The notes beneath the pieces were generated by a model that worked only from the letters and a program-made list of their open reading frames with translations, searched no databases and was not told the origin of the DNA. Made by a program: the position numbers and the translations under genes. From NCBI RefSeq assembly GCF_014637175.1, contig NZ_BMEV01000004.1, positions 26,648 through 90,647 of the forward strand: a stretch of 64,000 bases of DNA. Reading direction: 5' to 3'. Below are positions 16,866 through 26,424 of this stretch, piece after piece. The number at the start of each line of letters is the position of its first letter. Position 1 is the stretch's first letter. The stretch comes from Compostibacillus humi (GTDB lineage: Bacteria > Bacillota > Bacilli > Bacillales > Amphibacillaceae).

Positions 16866-18254
16866 GTGAAAGACCAGTTAACACCGAAACAAATTGTGGA
16901 CCAATTGGACCGATTTATCGTCGGCCAGAGAAATGCCAAAAAGTCGGTCGCTGTAGCCTTGAGAAATCGCTATCGGAGAATGCAGCTGGACGATTCGCTG
17001 AAGGATGAAATAACGCCGAAGAATATTCTGATGATTGGACCGACAGGTGTAGGGAAGACAGAAATTGCCAGAAGACTTGCCAAGTTAGTTGGTGCTCCAT
17101 TTATTAAAGTGGAAGCTACAAAGTTTACAGAAGTCGGATACGTCGGCAGAGATGTGGAATCGATGGTAAGGGATTTGGTCGAAGAGGCCTTTCGTATGGT
17201 AAAAGCAGAAAAAATGAAGGAAGTAATGAATGAAGCAGAAAAAGAAGCAAATAAAAAATTAGTGAGATTGTTGGTTCCTCATGTGAAAAGGCAAACAAAC
17301 TTGAAAAATCCCTTTGAACTGTTATTTCCAAATCAAGCTTCAGAGCAAGGCGATACAGCCGAAAAAGATGAAGAAATTCGCCGAAAACGTTCCATTGTGG
17401 AAGAAAAACTAAAACGCGGAGAACTGGAAGACGAAATCGTAACAGTAGAAATTGAAGAAATGCCGCCATCCATGTTTGATATGCTTCAAGGTTCAGGGAT
17501 GGAGCATATGGGCATGAACATGCAGGACGTGTTAGGGCAATTTATGCCGACGAGAAAGAAAAAACGGCGGCTTCCTGTGTCTGAAGCAAGGAAAGTGCTG
17601 ACTCAGCAAGAAGCACAAAAGCTTGTCGATATGGAAGAAGCAGCCCATGAAGCAGTGGCCCGGGCAGAACAGTCTGGCATTATCTTTATTGATGAAATTG
17701 ACAAAGTGGTCGGGAAAGACCAAAGCTCTGCAAACGTATCCCGGGAAGGGGTCCAAAGAGATATTCTTCCGATTGTTGAAGGTTCGACGGTTATTACGAA
17801 ACACGGTCCTGTAAAGACAGATCATATACTTTTTATCGCTGCGGGAGCGTTCCATATGGCGAAACCATCGGATCTCATCCCCGAGTTACAAGGAAGATTT
17901 CCGATTCGGGTAGAATTGGAGAAACTCTCTGTTGAAGATTTTAAGCGAATTTTGACAGAACCTTCCAATGCGTTAGTGAAACAATATCAGGCTTTATTGC
18001 GAACGGAAGGTATAAATGTTGTTTTTACAGACGAAGCTATAGATAGACTGGCAGAAATTGCCTATCAAGTAAATCAGGAAACAGACAATATTGGCGCAAG
18101 AAGGCTTCATACAATTTTGGAAAAACTTTTGGAAGATTTGTCCTTTGAAGCGCCGGACATTACGATGGAAGAAGTTAAGATCACCCCATCCTACGTGGAT
18201 GAAAAACTGAAGACAATTGCCCAAAATCGGGACTTAAGTCAATTTATACTTTAA
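16866..18254 (+). CDS. hslU: ATP-dependent protease ATPase subunit HslU (ClpY)
   Basis: HslU is an AAA+ unfoldase that feeds substrates to HslV. The 462-residue protein has Walker [14 protein letters not shown] (about residue 59), the pore region with [14 protein letters not shown] (about 88), an inserted I-domain (about 110-240, charged, with a methionine-rich end), Walker B IIFIDEID (about 273) and the sensor domain with NIGARRLHT near 400. The start is GTG; the SD (AGGAGGAGG, 16846-16854) is 11 bases away, a little long. Confidence 0.98.
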   Translation: MKDQLTPKQIVDQLDRFIVGQRNAKKSVAVALRNRYRRMQLDDSLKDEITPKNILMIGPTGVGKTEIARRLAKLVGAPFIKVEATKFTEVGYVGRDVESMVRDLVEEAFRMVKAEKMKEVMNEAEKEANKKLVRLLVPHVKRQTNLKNPFELLFPNQASEQGDTAEKDEEIRRKRSIVEEKLKRGELEDEIVTVEIEEMPPSMFDMLQGSGMEHMGMNMQDVLGQFMPTRKKKRRLPVSEARKVLTQQEAQKLVDMEEAAHEAVARAEQSGIIFIDEIDKVVGKDQSSANVSREGVQRDILPIVEGSTVITKHGPVKTDHILFIAAGAFHMAKPSDLIPELQGRFPIRVELEKLSVEDFKRILTEPSNALVKQYQALLRTEGINVVFTDEAIDRLAEIAYQVNQETDNIGARRLHTILEKLLEDLSFEAPDITMEEVKITPSYVDEKLKTIAQNRDLSQFIL

Positions 18255-18285
18255 AAAAATGAAAGATATTGAATGGAGGATAAAA

Positions 18286-19065
18286 ATGGAACTATTAGAT
18301 CGCGCAAGAAAAATTAATGCAATGTTACAAAAAACTACAGGGAAATCAGTGAATTTTAATGACATGTCTGCATCACTCAGAGATGTTATCGGTGGTAATG
18401 TGTACATTTTAAGCCGCAGAGGGAAATTGCTTGGTTTTTCGGTCATCCAGGAAATTGAAAATGAACGGATGAAAAAAATGCTGGAAGAAAGACAGTTCCC
18501 GCAAGAGTATACGGAAGGTCTGCTAACTATTCATGAAACAACAGCAAACTTGGATGTGGACAGTCCGCACTCCGTATTTCCGGTGGAAAATAAAGACTTG
18601 TTCAGAGACGGTTTGACAACAATTGTTCCGATTATCGGCGGAGGTGAACGTCTCGGAACGTTAATTATTGGCCGTGTAAATCAAACATTCAACAACGATG
18701 ACCTGCTTCTTGCCGAATACGGTGCAACGGTAGTCGGTATGGAAATTCTTCATGAAAAGACGGAAGAAATTGAAATGGAAGCGAGAAGCAAAGCCGTTGT
18801 TCAAATGGCTATCAGTTCTCTATCCTACAGCGAGCTGGAAGCAATAGATCATATTTTCGAAGAGCTTAACGGGAAAGAAGGATTGCTTGTCGCAAGCAAA
18901 ATTGCTGACCGTGTAGGTATTACAAGATCTGTTATCGTAAACGCCCTGAGAAAACTAGAAAGTGCCGGAGTAATCGAATCCCGCTCCCTTGGAATGAAAG
19001 GTACTTACATTAAAGTATTAAACGACAAATTTCTTGTTGAATTAGATAAGCTTCGTTCAAGATAA
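18286..19065 (+). CDS. codY: GTP- and branched-chain-amino-acid-sensing repressor CodY
   Basis: CodY is the global nutritional repressor of low-GC Gram-positives. The 259-residue protein has an N-terminal GAF domain that binds Ile/Leu/Val (about 1-155) and a C-terminal winged helix-turn-helix ([21 protein letters not shown], about 203-223). The upstream ATG at 18259 is unlikely; the ATG at 18286 follows GGAGG and gives [14 protein letters not shown], the family start. It closes the xerC-hslVU operon with a strong terminator. The fla/che operon, a CodY target in B. subtilis, is next. Confidence 0.99.
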   Translation: MELLDRARKINAMLQKTTGKSVNFNDMSASLRDVIGGNVYILSRRGKLLGFSVIQEIENERMKKMLEERQFPQEYTEGLLTIHETTANLDVDSPHSVFPVENKDLFRDGLTTIVPIIGGGERLGTLIIGRVNQTFNNDDLLLAEYGATVVGMEILHEKTEEIEMEARSKAVVQMAISSLSYSELEAIDHIFEELNGKEGLLVASKIADRVGITRSVIVNALRKLESAGVIESRSLGMKGTYIKVLNDKFLVELDKLRSR

Positions 19066-19076
19066 GTTAATCAATT

Positions 19077-19112
19077 GCGGAGAAAACCAACATTTGGTTT
19101 TCTCCGCATTTT
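19077..19112 (+). terminator. Intrinsic terminator after codY
   Basis: A perfect 14-bp stem joins 19077-19090 and 19094-19107 with a tight 3-base loop, then ATTTTTG. Confidence 0.9.
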
Positions 19113-19124
19113 TGTTTCCTCCTT

Positions 19125-19186
19125 AATATTCAGGAAAAAAGTCTTGATACTTAACGCTTCTCAGGTATAAAATCAAAATACTGAGA
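19125..19186 (+). promoter_or_regulatory. Candidate fla/che promoter with possible CodY box and inverted repeat
   Basis: TTGATA (19144-19149), a 16-base spacer and TATAAA (19166-19171) form a sigma-A promoter about 300 bases before flgB. Just upstream, AATATTCAGGAAAAA (19125-19139) matches 11 of 15 bases of the CodY box AATTTTCWGAAAATT. An inverted repeat TCTCAG (19159-19164) / CTGAGA (19181-19186) flanks the -10. Regulation by CodY is inferred from B. subtilis. Confidence 0.45.
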
Positions 19187-19474
19187 TAAATCGAAATATT
19201 TATACTGGTTTAAAATGACAGAGGAGGAAGTAGTTTCCATAAAAAGTAAATTTATGTTAAAAAAATACGACATTTATATAAACTTTATTACGAATCTGAT
19301 ACAGAAAGATTAAATTGCGGTTTAATAATAGTAATATAATCCTAGTTTGAAAAAACTATTTTTCATATTAACTGTGAAAAATGTCGAAATCGAATAGACT
19401 TTGTCGTACAATTCAATTAGAATTGGTTATGAAAATGTGAAATGATAATCATGACTTTTTTAGGAGGTAAGAGA
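19187..19474 (+). other. Long AT-rich leader upstream of flgB
   Basis: These 288 bases carry no gene. A TATAAT lies at 19335-19340 and a TACAAT at 19407-19412, but neither has a convincing -35 at the right distance. I found no clear sigma-D site. The stretch GAGGAGGAAG near 19223 is not followed by an open frame of note. Confidence 0.5.
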
Positions 19475-19867
19475 TTGAACCTGTTTGGCGGGACGTTTCG
19501 CACGTTGGAGCAGTCATTAGATTATGCTTCACTAAAAAATCAAGTCATCTCCAATAATATATCAAATGTTGATACACCGAATTATAAAGCCAAAGACATC
19601 GTCTTTAAAGACTATTTGGCAAAGGCTGCCTCTAATCTTGAAGCAAAAAGAACACATCCGAAACATATTCCTTTTAATTCACCACGAGACAATAACTACC
19701 AGCTTATTACAAAAGAGAATACTGTTTTTAATCATAACGGCAACAATGTGGATATAGACAAGGAAATGGCAAATTTGGCTAAAAACCAAATCTACTATAA
19801 TGCTTTAATTGATCGGATGAATGGCAAATTTCATAGTTTGCAAACGGTGATTCGAGGAGGGAATTAA
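19475..19867 (+). CDS. flgB: Flagellar basal-body rod protein FlgB
   Basis: FlgB is a proximal rod subunit, exported through the flagellar type III apparatus. The 130-residue protein has the N-terminal rod signature SLKNQVISNNISNVDTPNYKAKD (about 20-42; core shown in parts by NNISNVDTPNYKA) and the C-terminal helix. The start is TTG at 19475, 7 bases after AGGAGGT, and gives MNLFGGTFRTLEQ. The in-frame ATG at 19442 has no ribosome binding site. It is the first gene of the fla/che operon. Confidence 0.97.
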   Translation: MNLFGGTFRTLEQSLDYASLKNQVISNNISNVDTPNYKAKDIVFKDYLAKAASNLEAKRTHPKHIPFNSPRDNNYQLITKENTVFNHNGNNVDIDKEMANLAKNQIYYNALIDRMNGKFHSLQTVIRGGN

Positions 19868-19869
19868 TC

Positions 19870-20319
19870 GTGTCCATATTTCACGCAATGAATATTAGCG
19901 GCAGCGGGTTAACAACACAAAGACTGCGGATGGATGTCGTTGCATCCAACATCGCCAATGCCCAATCAACGAGAGCAACAGTAAATGAAAACGGGGAATT
20001 TGAACCGTACCGAAGGAAAATGGTCGTCATGGAACCGCAGGAAAAGACCTTCTCTTCTTTTTTGCAAAAGGCTCAAAATCGCAAAGCGCTGTCGGGAGTA
20101 ACGGTATCTGAAATCGTGGAGGATGACGAGCCGTCTAAAATCGTTTACAACCCGAACCACCCGGATGCGGACGAACAAGGCTACGTACAATTGCCTAATG
20201 TGGACCCGCTTCAGGAAATGGTAGATTTAATGAGCGCCACCAGATCCTACGAAGCTAATATTACTGCTTTTAATGCCAGCAAGGGTATGTTGATGAAGGC
20301 GCTGGAAATCGGGAAATAA
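19870..20319 (+). CDS. flgC: Flagellar basal-body rod protein FlgC
   Basis: FlgC is a proximal rod subunit. The 149-residue protein has the rod motif LRMDVVASNIANAQST (about residues 18-33) and the C-terminal pattern VQLPNVDPLQEMVDLMSATRSYEAN. The start is GTG at 19870, two bases after flgB, with GAGGGA upstream. The length matches B. subtilis FlgC (150). Confidence 0.98.
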   Translation: MSIFHAMNISGSGLTTQRLRMDVVASNIANAQSTRATVNENGEFEPYRRKMVVMEPQEKTFSSFLQKAQNRKALSGVTVSEIVEDDEPSKIVYNPNHPDADEQGYVQLPNVDPLQEMVDLMSATRSYEANITAFNASKGMLMKALEIGK

Positions 20320-20338
20320 TACAAAGGAGTAATGCGAA

Positions 20339-20638
20339 ATGGATCCTATCATCCATTCGATTGCAAATGCTATGCCGCCGCAAACGGTAAAGGCGAAGAC
20401 GACACCCCAGAAAGCTCACCAAAGTTTCGCAGATACACTTAAAAATGCAATCGATCATGTGAATAAAACACAAATATTATCAGACAAAAAAACGGAAGCA
20501 CTTGCCAGCGGGAACATTGACGACTTGCATGATGTGATGATTACCGCCCAGAAGGCAAGTATTACTTTAGAAACTGCAGTACAAATTCAACGAAAAGTAA
20601 TCGATGCATATAACGAAATGATGCGTATGCAAATATAA
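20339..20638 (+). CDS. fliE: Flagellar hook-basal body protein FliE
   Basis: FliE links the MS ring to the rod and is an early export substrate. This 99-residue protein has the FliE pattern SFADTLKNAIDHVNKTQ (about 30-46) and the C-terminal region DDLHDVMITAQKASITLETAVQIQRKV, here quoted in two parts as DLHDVMITAQKAS and QIQRKVIDAYNEMMRMQ. AAAGGAG lies 9 bases before the ATG. Confidence 0.97.
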   Translation: MDPIIHSIANAMPPQTVKAKTTPQKAHQSFADTLKNAIDHVNKTQILSDKKTEALASGNIDDLHDVMITAQKASITLETAVQIQRKVIDAYNEMMRMQI

Positions 20639-20689
20639 AAGAAATAGATAAAGATTCGATTACTTTTATTGTTTTTGGTGGGGGACTTT

Positions 20690-22291
20690 ATGAACGAGAA
20701 AATTACAAACTGGAAGAATGCTATTATTTCTTTTTGGACAAACCGTTCAAAAAGCCAAAAAATGGTTTGGTTAGGTGTTCCTCTCCTACTGCTGATCATC
20801 ATTGTAGGAGCATTTTTTCTGGCAACAAATACTAATTTTGTAACATTATATAGCAATCTTTCATTACAGGAAGCAAATCAAATAAAGACCGAATTAGATA
20901 GTCGTGGAGTTCCTTACGAATTATCGAATGGCGGAACGACGATTGCCGTACCTGAGGAACAAGTGGATCAGCTGTTAGTTGAACTGGCAGGGCAAGGAAT
21001 ACCGAATAGCGGCCATATCGATTATTCTTTTTTTAGCGAAAATACATCGTGGGGCATCACCGATAATGAATTTAATATTATGAAACTGGATGCAATGCAA
21101 ACCGAGCTGGCAAATCTAATAAAAGGCATTGAAGGCATTAACGATGCTCAAGTCATGATCAATATGCCGGAAAAGCCGCTTTTTGCCAATGAAACGCTGC
21201 AGGAAGCAAGTGCATCTATTGTACTAAACACTGAGCCCGGCTATGAGTTTCATCCTAACCAAATTAACGGATTATATCACTTAGTTTCGAAAGCTGTTCC
21301 TAACCTCCCTCCTGAGAATATCGTCATAATGAACCAGTTTTTTGAGTACTTTGACCGGGACGGAACGAATCAATATGCCCAAGATGGACATACGTACCAG
21401 CAAAAAGTGAAACGGGACGTGGAAAAGGATATTCAGCAGCGGCTGCAGCAAATGTTAGGCGCAATGGTAGGAATGGATAATGTTATCGTTTCTGTCACCG
21501 CAGATATTGATTTCACCCAAGAAAACCGGGAAGAACAGCTCGTTGAGCCGGTTGATATCGATAATATGGAAGGATTGCCTGTAAGCATTGAAACGATACA
21601 AGAGTCGTATTCGGGAGAAAATGCAGAAGGAGGAGTTCCCGGAGCGGGCGAAGAGGATATTGCCAACTTCCCGGGGACAACAGCTGGGGATGGCGACGGA
21701 AACTATGAATTGGACAAGGAAACAATCAATTACGAGTTTAACCGGATTCGGAGGGAAATCGTAGAAAGCCCATATAAGATCCGGGATATAGGTATTCAAG
21801 TCGCCGTCGATAACGCCAGAGTAAACAACGGGGATATCGAATATTTGTCAGCGCAAGAGCAGAACGATGTGGAAGAAGGAATCAATTCTATTTTAAGCTC
21901 GATTATCGAAACGTCGGTTGATGCGGAATACGGGGAAAATCTTAACACGGACGAAAAAATTTCCATCGTTTTCCAAGAGTTTAGCGGTGGGCCTGGAAGC
22001 ATTCCGGATACCGCACCGGTTATTCCGACATGGATGTATGTTGTCGGAGCTATTTTACTCATAACGATTATCGTACTTATTATTTTATTATTGCGTAACC
22101 GCCGGAAAGATGATGCCGGTGACGAGGAAATGATGGAAGATTTTGCACCATCCGAAACCGATGAAATTCCTGAGATCGAGACAGAAGAAGCGACAGATGC
22201 AATGGTGCGCCGGAAACAGCTGGAAAATATGGCGAAAGAAAAGCCAGAAGAGTTTGCAAAACTATTGAGAAGCTGGATTGGCGAAGATTAG
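20690..22291 (+). CDS. fliF: Flagellar MS-ring protein FliF
   Basis: FliF builds the membrane ring that templates the flagellum. The 533-residue protein has two membrane segments (about 25-46 and 445-468), the periplasmic-type YscJ/ring-building domains between them (LYSNLSLQEANQIKTELDSR near residue 55), and a cytoplasmic tail that binds FliG. The upstream in-frame codons are ignored because GGTGGGGG lies 7 bases before the ATG at 20690. B. subtilis FliF is 536 residues. Confidence 0.98.
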   Translation: MNEKITNWKNAIISFWTNRSKSQKMVWLGVPLLLLIIIVGAFFLATNTNFVTLYSNLSLQEANQIKTELDSRGVPYELSNGGTTIAVPEEQVDQLLVELAGQGIPNSGHIDYSFFSENTSWGITDNEFNIMKLDAMQTELANLIKGIEGINDAQVMINMPEKPLFANETLQEASASIVLNTEPGYEFHPNQINGLYHLVSKAVPNLPPENIVIMNQFFEYFDRDGTNQYAQDGHTYQQKVKRDVEKDIQQRLQQMLGAMVGMDNVIVSVTADIDFTQENREEQLVEPVDIDNMEGLPVSIETIQESYSGENAEGGVPGAGEEDIANFPGTTAGDGDGNYELDKETINYEFNRIRREIVESPYKIRDIGIQVAVDNARVNNGDIEYLSAQEQNDVEEGINSILSSIIETSVDAEYGENLNTDEKISIVFQEFSGGPGSIPDTAPVIPTWMYVVGAILLITIIVLIILLLRNRRKDDAGDEEMMEDFAPSETDEIPEIETEEATDAMVRRKQLENMAKEKPEEFAKLLRSWIGED

Positions 22292-22303
22292 GAGGAGAGA
22301 CGG

Positions 22304-23317
22304 ATGGCAAGACAGAAAAGAGCTTTAACCGGAAAACAGAAAGCAGCAATTCTTTTAATCTCCCTCGGTCCAGACGTATCTGCTCAAGTATACAAACATT
22401 TAACGGAAGAGGAAATTGAAAAATTAAGTTTGGAAATCTCTTCGGTAAAAAAAGTGGATGCCGATTTGAAAGAAGACGTGATTGAACAATTTCACCAAAT
22501 TGTCGTCGCCCAGGATTATATTTCTCAAGGCGGAATCGGCTATGCGAAGACCGTTCTGGAAAAAGCCTTTGGCAAGCAGGAGGCAGCCAGCATTATTAAC
22601 AGGCTAACCTCCTCCTTGCAGGTGAGACCGTTTGATTTTGCAAGAAAGGCAGATCCGCAGCAGCTGTTGAATTTTATTCAGGATGAGCATCCGCAAACGA
22701 TTGCTTTAGTTTTGTCCTATTTAGATCCGGAACAGGCGGGACAAATATTATCGGCGCTGCCTCAGGAAATGCAGGCGGACGTTGCGCGGAGAATTGCTAC
22801 AATGGACTCCACCTCTCCAGAAATCATTAGCCAAGTAGAGCAAATTTTGGAAAGAAATTTATCCTCAGCCCTTACGGAAGATTACACGCAAACCGGAGGC
22901 ATACAGGCGGTAGTAGAAGTGTTAAATGGAGTAGACCGGAGTACAGAAAGAACGATTTTGGACGCTTTAGAAATTCAAGATCCGGAATTAGCGGATGAAA
23001 TTAAGAAACGGATGTTCGTCTTTGAAGATATCGTTATATTGGATAATCGGGCAATTCAGCGTGTTATCCGAGAAGTCGATAATGACGATCTCCGTCTTGC
23101 ATTGAAAGTGGCAAGCGACGAAGTGAAGGAAGTCATTTTTTCCAATATGTCCAAGCGCATGGCAGAAACCTTTAGGGAAGAAATGGAGTACATGGGGCCG
23201 GTACGGTTAATTGATGTGGAAGAGGCGCAGACGAGAATTGTCGCGACGATCCGCAGACTGGAAGAAATTGGAGAAATCGTTATTGCCCGGGGCGGAGGAG
23301 ATGATATCATTGTCTAA
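22304..23317 (+). CDS. fliG: Flagellar motor switch protein FliG
   Basis: FliG is the rotor protein that touches the stator and sets torque direction. The 337-residue protein has the N-terminal FliF-binding domain, the EHPQT motif (DEHPQTIALVLSYL, about residue 127), and the C-terminal torque domain with the charged helix around DNDDLRLALKVASDEVK (about 263). GGAGGAGA precedes the ATG. Its last codons overlap the fliH start. Confidence 0.99.
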   Translation: MARQKRALTGKQKAAILLISLGPDVSAQVYKHLTEEEIEKLSLEISSVKKVDADLKEDVIEQFHQIVVAQDYISQGGIGYAKTVLEKAFGKQEAASIINRLTSSLQVRPFDFARKADPQQLLNFIQDEHPQTIALVLSYLDPEQAGQILSALPQEMQADVARRIATMDSTSPEIISQVEQILERNLSSALTEDYTQTGGIQAVVEVLNGVDRSTERTILDALEIQDPELADEIKKRMFVFEDIVILDNRAIQRVIREVDNDDLRLALKVASDEVKEVIFSNMSKRMAETFREEMEYMGPVRLIDVEEAQTRIVATIRRLEEIGEIVIARGGGDDIIV

Positions 23318-24053
23318 CTCCGTCCATAAACGGGTTATCCAAATAAAAACAGCTGAATTTTTTGCCGAAAAGCAGCTTAATACGGATGCCTCCGCAGAGG
23401 AGACATTGGATGGGCTTATGGAGAAAATTGCAGATGCGAAAGCTAAGTTAGAAGAAATAAAACAAGAACAATACCGAATCATCGAAGAAGGAAAAGCCCG
23501 AATAATCGAAGAAAAGCAGCAATGGCAGGAGGAAAAGATACGTTTAGTCGAAGAAGCTAAAAAAGAAGGGTACCAAGCCGGGTTTCAGCTAGGGAAGGAA
23601 GAAAGCAGAAAAGAATACGAACGTTTGCTCACCCAGGCAAATGAAATTGTTGAAAAAGCACAAGCAGATTATTACCGTACCGTTGCAAAGCACGAAGATA
23701 CGATTTTACACCTGGCAACCGGGATAGCAGAGAAAATTTTAAAAAAGAAACTTTCCGAAGATCCTGCTCATTTTCTGCCGCTCGTTCAATCTGCGTTAAA
23801 AGAGATGCGGGAGCAGGGAGTAGTGAAAATCTACGTCCACCCGTCGAAGTATAAGGCGGTATTAGAAAATAAAGAGGAATTGCAAGAACTTCTGGAACAT
23901 GATGCAAAACTCTCCATTTATATAAAGGAAGATTTAAGCGAAGACGGCTGTTTAATAGAACATCCCTTTGGGCGGCTAGATGCCGGTGTGGATACCCAGC
24001 TGGATCAAATCCGGGAGATGCTGGAACAGCTTCAACAGGAGAATCGGGAATGA
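23301..24053 (+). CDS. fliH: Flagellar assembly protein FliH
   Basis: FliH holds the export ATPase FliI and guides it to the export gate. The roughly 250-residue protein has a glutamate- and lysine-rich helical N-terminal half and a C-terminal V-ATPase-E-like domain (ILHLATGIAEKILKK, then VKIYVHPSKY). It overlaps fliG by 17 bases. The ATG at 23301 gives MISLSNSVHKRV, a usual FliH start, but its SD is only 2 bases away; the TTG at 23310 has better spacing. Its stop overlaps fliI by 4 bases. Confidence 0.94.
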   Translation: MISLSNSVHKRVIQIKTAEFFAEKQLNTDASAEETLDGLMEKIADAKAKLEEIKQEQYRIIEEGKARIIEEKQQWQEEKIRLVEEAKKEGYQAGFQLGKEESRKEYERLLTQANEIVEKAQADYYRTVAKHEDTILHLATGIAEKILKKKLSEDPAHFLPLVQSALKEMREQGVVKIYVHPSKYKAVLENKEELQELLEHDAKLSIYIKEDLSEDGCLIEHPFGRLDAGVDTQLDQIREMLEQLQQENRE

Positions 24054-25369
24054 ATATAGAACGTTTTTTAACCGCGATGGAAAAAGCCGATACGTATAAG
24101 TATTACGGAAAAGTAAAACGGGTTGTCGGACTGACAATTGAATCCCAAGGTCCGCAAGCAAACGTTGGCGAAGTCTGTTTCATCCATCCGTCGAAAAAAG
24201 GGTCTATACCTATTCTTGCTGAGGTTGTAGGGTTTCAGGATGAAAATATTCTTCTCATGCCTTATGGGGAAATTAATGAAATCGGACCTGGCTGTCTCGT
24301 GGAGTCGACAGGTAAACCGCTGTTGATAAAAGTCGGCAGAGGATTAATGGGACAAATAATAAATTCCCTCGGTCAGCCTTTTGTCTCAGCTTCATTGTCT
24401 AAAGGGCTTACGGACTATCCGACTGATCAGTCCCCGCCTAACCCGATGGAAAGGCCGCCAATCCGGGAGCCGATTCAAATCGGCATTAAAGTAATCGATT
24501 CTCTGTTAACAGTTGGCAAAGGCCAGCGAATCGGGATTTTTGCGGGAAGCGGTGTCGGCAAAAGTACGCTGTTAGGCATGATTGCAAGAAATAGCCATGC
24601 GGATATTAATGTTATTGCCCTTATCGGTGAACGGGGCAGGGAAGTGCGGGAATTTATTGAAAAGGATTTAGGCGAAGAGGGGATGAAAAAATCGGTTGTT
24701 GTCGCCGCTACATCGGATCAGCCGGCCCTCATGCGAATCAAAGGAGCGTATACTGCCACCGCCATCGCTGAGTATTTTCGTGACCAGGGATTAGATGTCA
24801 ATCTGATGATGGATTCGGTCACGCGGGTTGCGATGGCACAAAGAGAAATCGGCCTCGCCACCGGTGAACCGCCGACAACGAAAGGATATACTCCTTCTGT
24901 TTTTTCTATTTTGCCAAAACTGCTGGAACGGACAGGCACAAATCAGCGTGGGACAATTACAGCTTTTTACACAGTGCTAGTTGACGGGGATGACATGAAT
25001 GAACCGATAGCAGACGCGGTACGAGGGATACTGGACGGCCATTTTGTAATGGACCGCAGTTTAGCGGAAAAAGGCCAATATCCGGCAATTAACGTGCTAA
25101 AATCAATCAGCCGGGTAATGAATCAGATTACGACGACGGAACATCAGGCCTATGCCCAGAAGCTGCGTACCATATTGGCAAAATATGAAGAAAACCAGGA
25201 ATTGATCAGCATTGGTGCATATAAGCGGGGAACAGACCAGGAGATTGATATGGCCATCAATTATTATCCGAAAATTATGGATTACTTAAAGCAAGATGTA
25301 TATGAAGCCCATTCGCTGGAAAATTCGATTGAAATGATGCGAATGCTGCTCAATGGAGGCGGGAATTAA
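24050..25369 (+). CDS. fliI: Flagellum-specific ATPase FliI
   Basis: FliI is the F1-beta-like ATPase of the flagellar export apparatus. The 439-residue protein has Walker A GIFAGSGVGKSTLLG (about residue 160), the GERGREVREF motif (about 185) and Walker B LMMDSVTRVAMAQRE (about 250). The ATG overlaps the fliH stop (ATGA) and its own stop overlaps fliJ by one base, so fliH-fliI-fliJ are tightly coupled. Confidence 0.99.
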   Translation: MNIERFLTAMEKADTYKYYGKVKRVVGLTIESQGPQANVGEVCFIHPSKKGSIPILAEVVGFQDENILLMPYGEINEIGPGCLVESTGKPLLIKVGRGLMGQIINSLGQPFVSASLSKGLTDYPTDQSPPNPMERPPIREPIQIGIKVIDSLLTVGKGQRIGIFAGSGVGKSTLLGMIARNSHADINVIALIGERGREVREFIEKDLGEEGMKKSVVVAATSDQPALMRIKGAYTATAIAEYFRDQGLDVNLMMDSVTRVAMAQREIGLATGEPPTTKGYTPSVFSILPKLLERTGTNQRGTITAFYTVLVDGDDMNEPIADAVRGILDGHFVMDRSLAEKGQYPAINVLKSISRVMNQITTTEHQAYAQKLRTILAKYEENQELISIGAYKRGTDQEIDMAINYYPKIMDYLKQDVYEAHSLENSIEMMRMLLNGGGN

Positions 25370-25815
25370 TGGCTGAGTCAATGGCATTTCATAAAATACT
25401 CCATGTAAGAGAAAATGAAAAAAGCATTGCCCTCAGGGAATATAACCAGTCTTTAGACTTATTTGAACAAGTTGCAACAGAACTGTACCAGCTATTAAAG
25501 AAAAAAGAAAATGCGGAAGAATCGTATGACATGTCGCTGCAAAATGCTACTTCCATTGAAAAAATCAAGGAACAGGCCCTATATATCGAAATGCTCAATG
25601 AAGAGATTTCATCTCTCCAGGAGCAAGTCCAGCGGGCTAGAACCGAAATGGAATGGAAACAAAAAAAACTAACAGATGCTCATGTAGAAGTGAAAAAATT
25701 TCAAAAACTGATCGACCATCGGAAACAGAAAGAAGAAGTAGAGAGGAAAAAAATGGAAAATACTTTAATGGATGAAATTTCCGTTACCCAATTTTTAAGC
25801 CACAAAAACAGGTGA
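25369..25815 (+). CDS. fliJ: Flagellar export protein FliJ
   Basis: FliJ is the central stalk of the FliI ring, like the gamma subunit of F1. The 148-residue protein is almost entirely coiled coil, with a typical N-terminus (FHKILHVRENEKSIALREY) and heptads of L, E and K. GGAGGCGGG precedes the ATG, which shares one base with the fliI stop. Confidence 0.96.
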   Translation: MAESMAFHKILHVRENEKSIALREYNQSLDLFEQVATELYQLLKKKENAEESYDMSLQNATSIEKIKEQALYIEMLNEEISSLQEQVQRARTEMEWKQKKLTDAHVEVKKFQKLIDHRKQKEEVERKKMENTLMDEISVTQFLSHKNR

Positions 25816-25820
25816 AGCAC

Positions 25821-26396
25821 ATGGCAAAAACGTTGAATCAGGAAAGAAAAAAAATGAAACCTTTAGTTATGATCGTATTTGGAGTAATTGTTCCAATTAT
25901 CGTCATCATTACAATCGTATCGATTATTCTCAATATACTGGATATCGATGCGGTTGGCTGGGCAAAGGAAAAGGGAAATAACATTCCCATTATATCTAAC
26001 TTTATTACGACGGAAGAAGAAATGGATTTTCAAAGAATGGAGGAACACTACCAGCAAACCATTCAAGCAAAAGACGAAAAAATTGAAATGCTGGAACTAG
26101 ACATTGAAAATCTCAAAGCACAAATCGACGATTTGGAACGGGAACTGTTAAAAGCAGAAAACAGCGATGCATCGCTGCAGCTGGAAGAAGAGGAAGAAGC
26201 AGCAGACCCGATAAAAGATACGGCCAAAGCATTTCAAAATATGGATGAAGAGCAGGCAGCAAAAATTTTGGAAAATATGTCCCGGGAGGAAGCCGTAAAT
26301 CTATTAAATCAGCTATCTGCCAAAGTGCGCGGCGGTATATTGCAGGAGATGAATCCACAAACTGCTGCTGAAATCACTCGATTACTGCTGAATTAA
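25821..26396 (+). CDS. ylxF: YlxF, MgtE-N/MotE-like membrane protein
   Basis: This 191-residue protein has one N-terminal membrane segment (about residues 13-35), a coiled coil (about 75-112), and a C-terminal MgtE N-domain-like helical repeat (NMDEEQAAKILENMSREEAV... ending in AAEITRLLLN). MotE proteins with this layout chaperone the stator protein MotC in other bacteria; in Bacillus the role is not proven. The ATG at 25821 follows AGGTGA by 5 bases, and that site overlaps the fliJ stop. Confidence 0.9.
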   Translation: MAKTLNQERKKMKPLVMIVFGVIVPIIVIITIVSIILNILDIDAVGWAKEKGNNIPIISNFITTEEEMDFQRMEEHYQQTIQAKDEKIEMLELDIENLKAQIDDLERELLKAENSDASLQLEEEEEAADPIKDTAKAFQNMDEEQAAKILENMSREEAVNLLNQLSAKVRGGILQEMNPQTAAEITRLLLN

Positions 26397-26424
26397 TTTT
26401 CCGCTTTGAAAGGAGGTGAAAAGG

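Noticed and set aside
19335..19340. TATAAT box as main flgB promoter
   Set aside because: The -10 is perfect but the sequence 15-18 bases upstream gives no acceptable -35, and there is no TGN extension.
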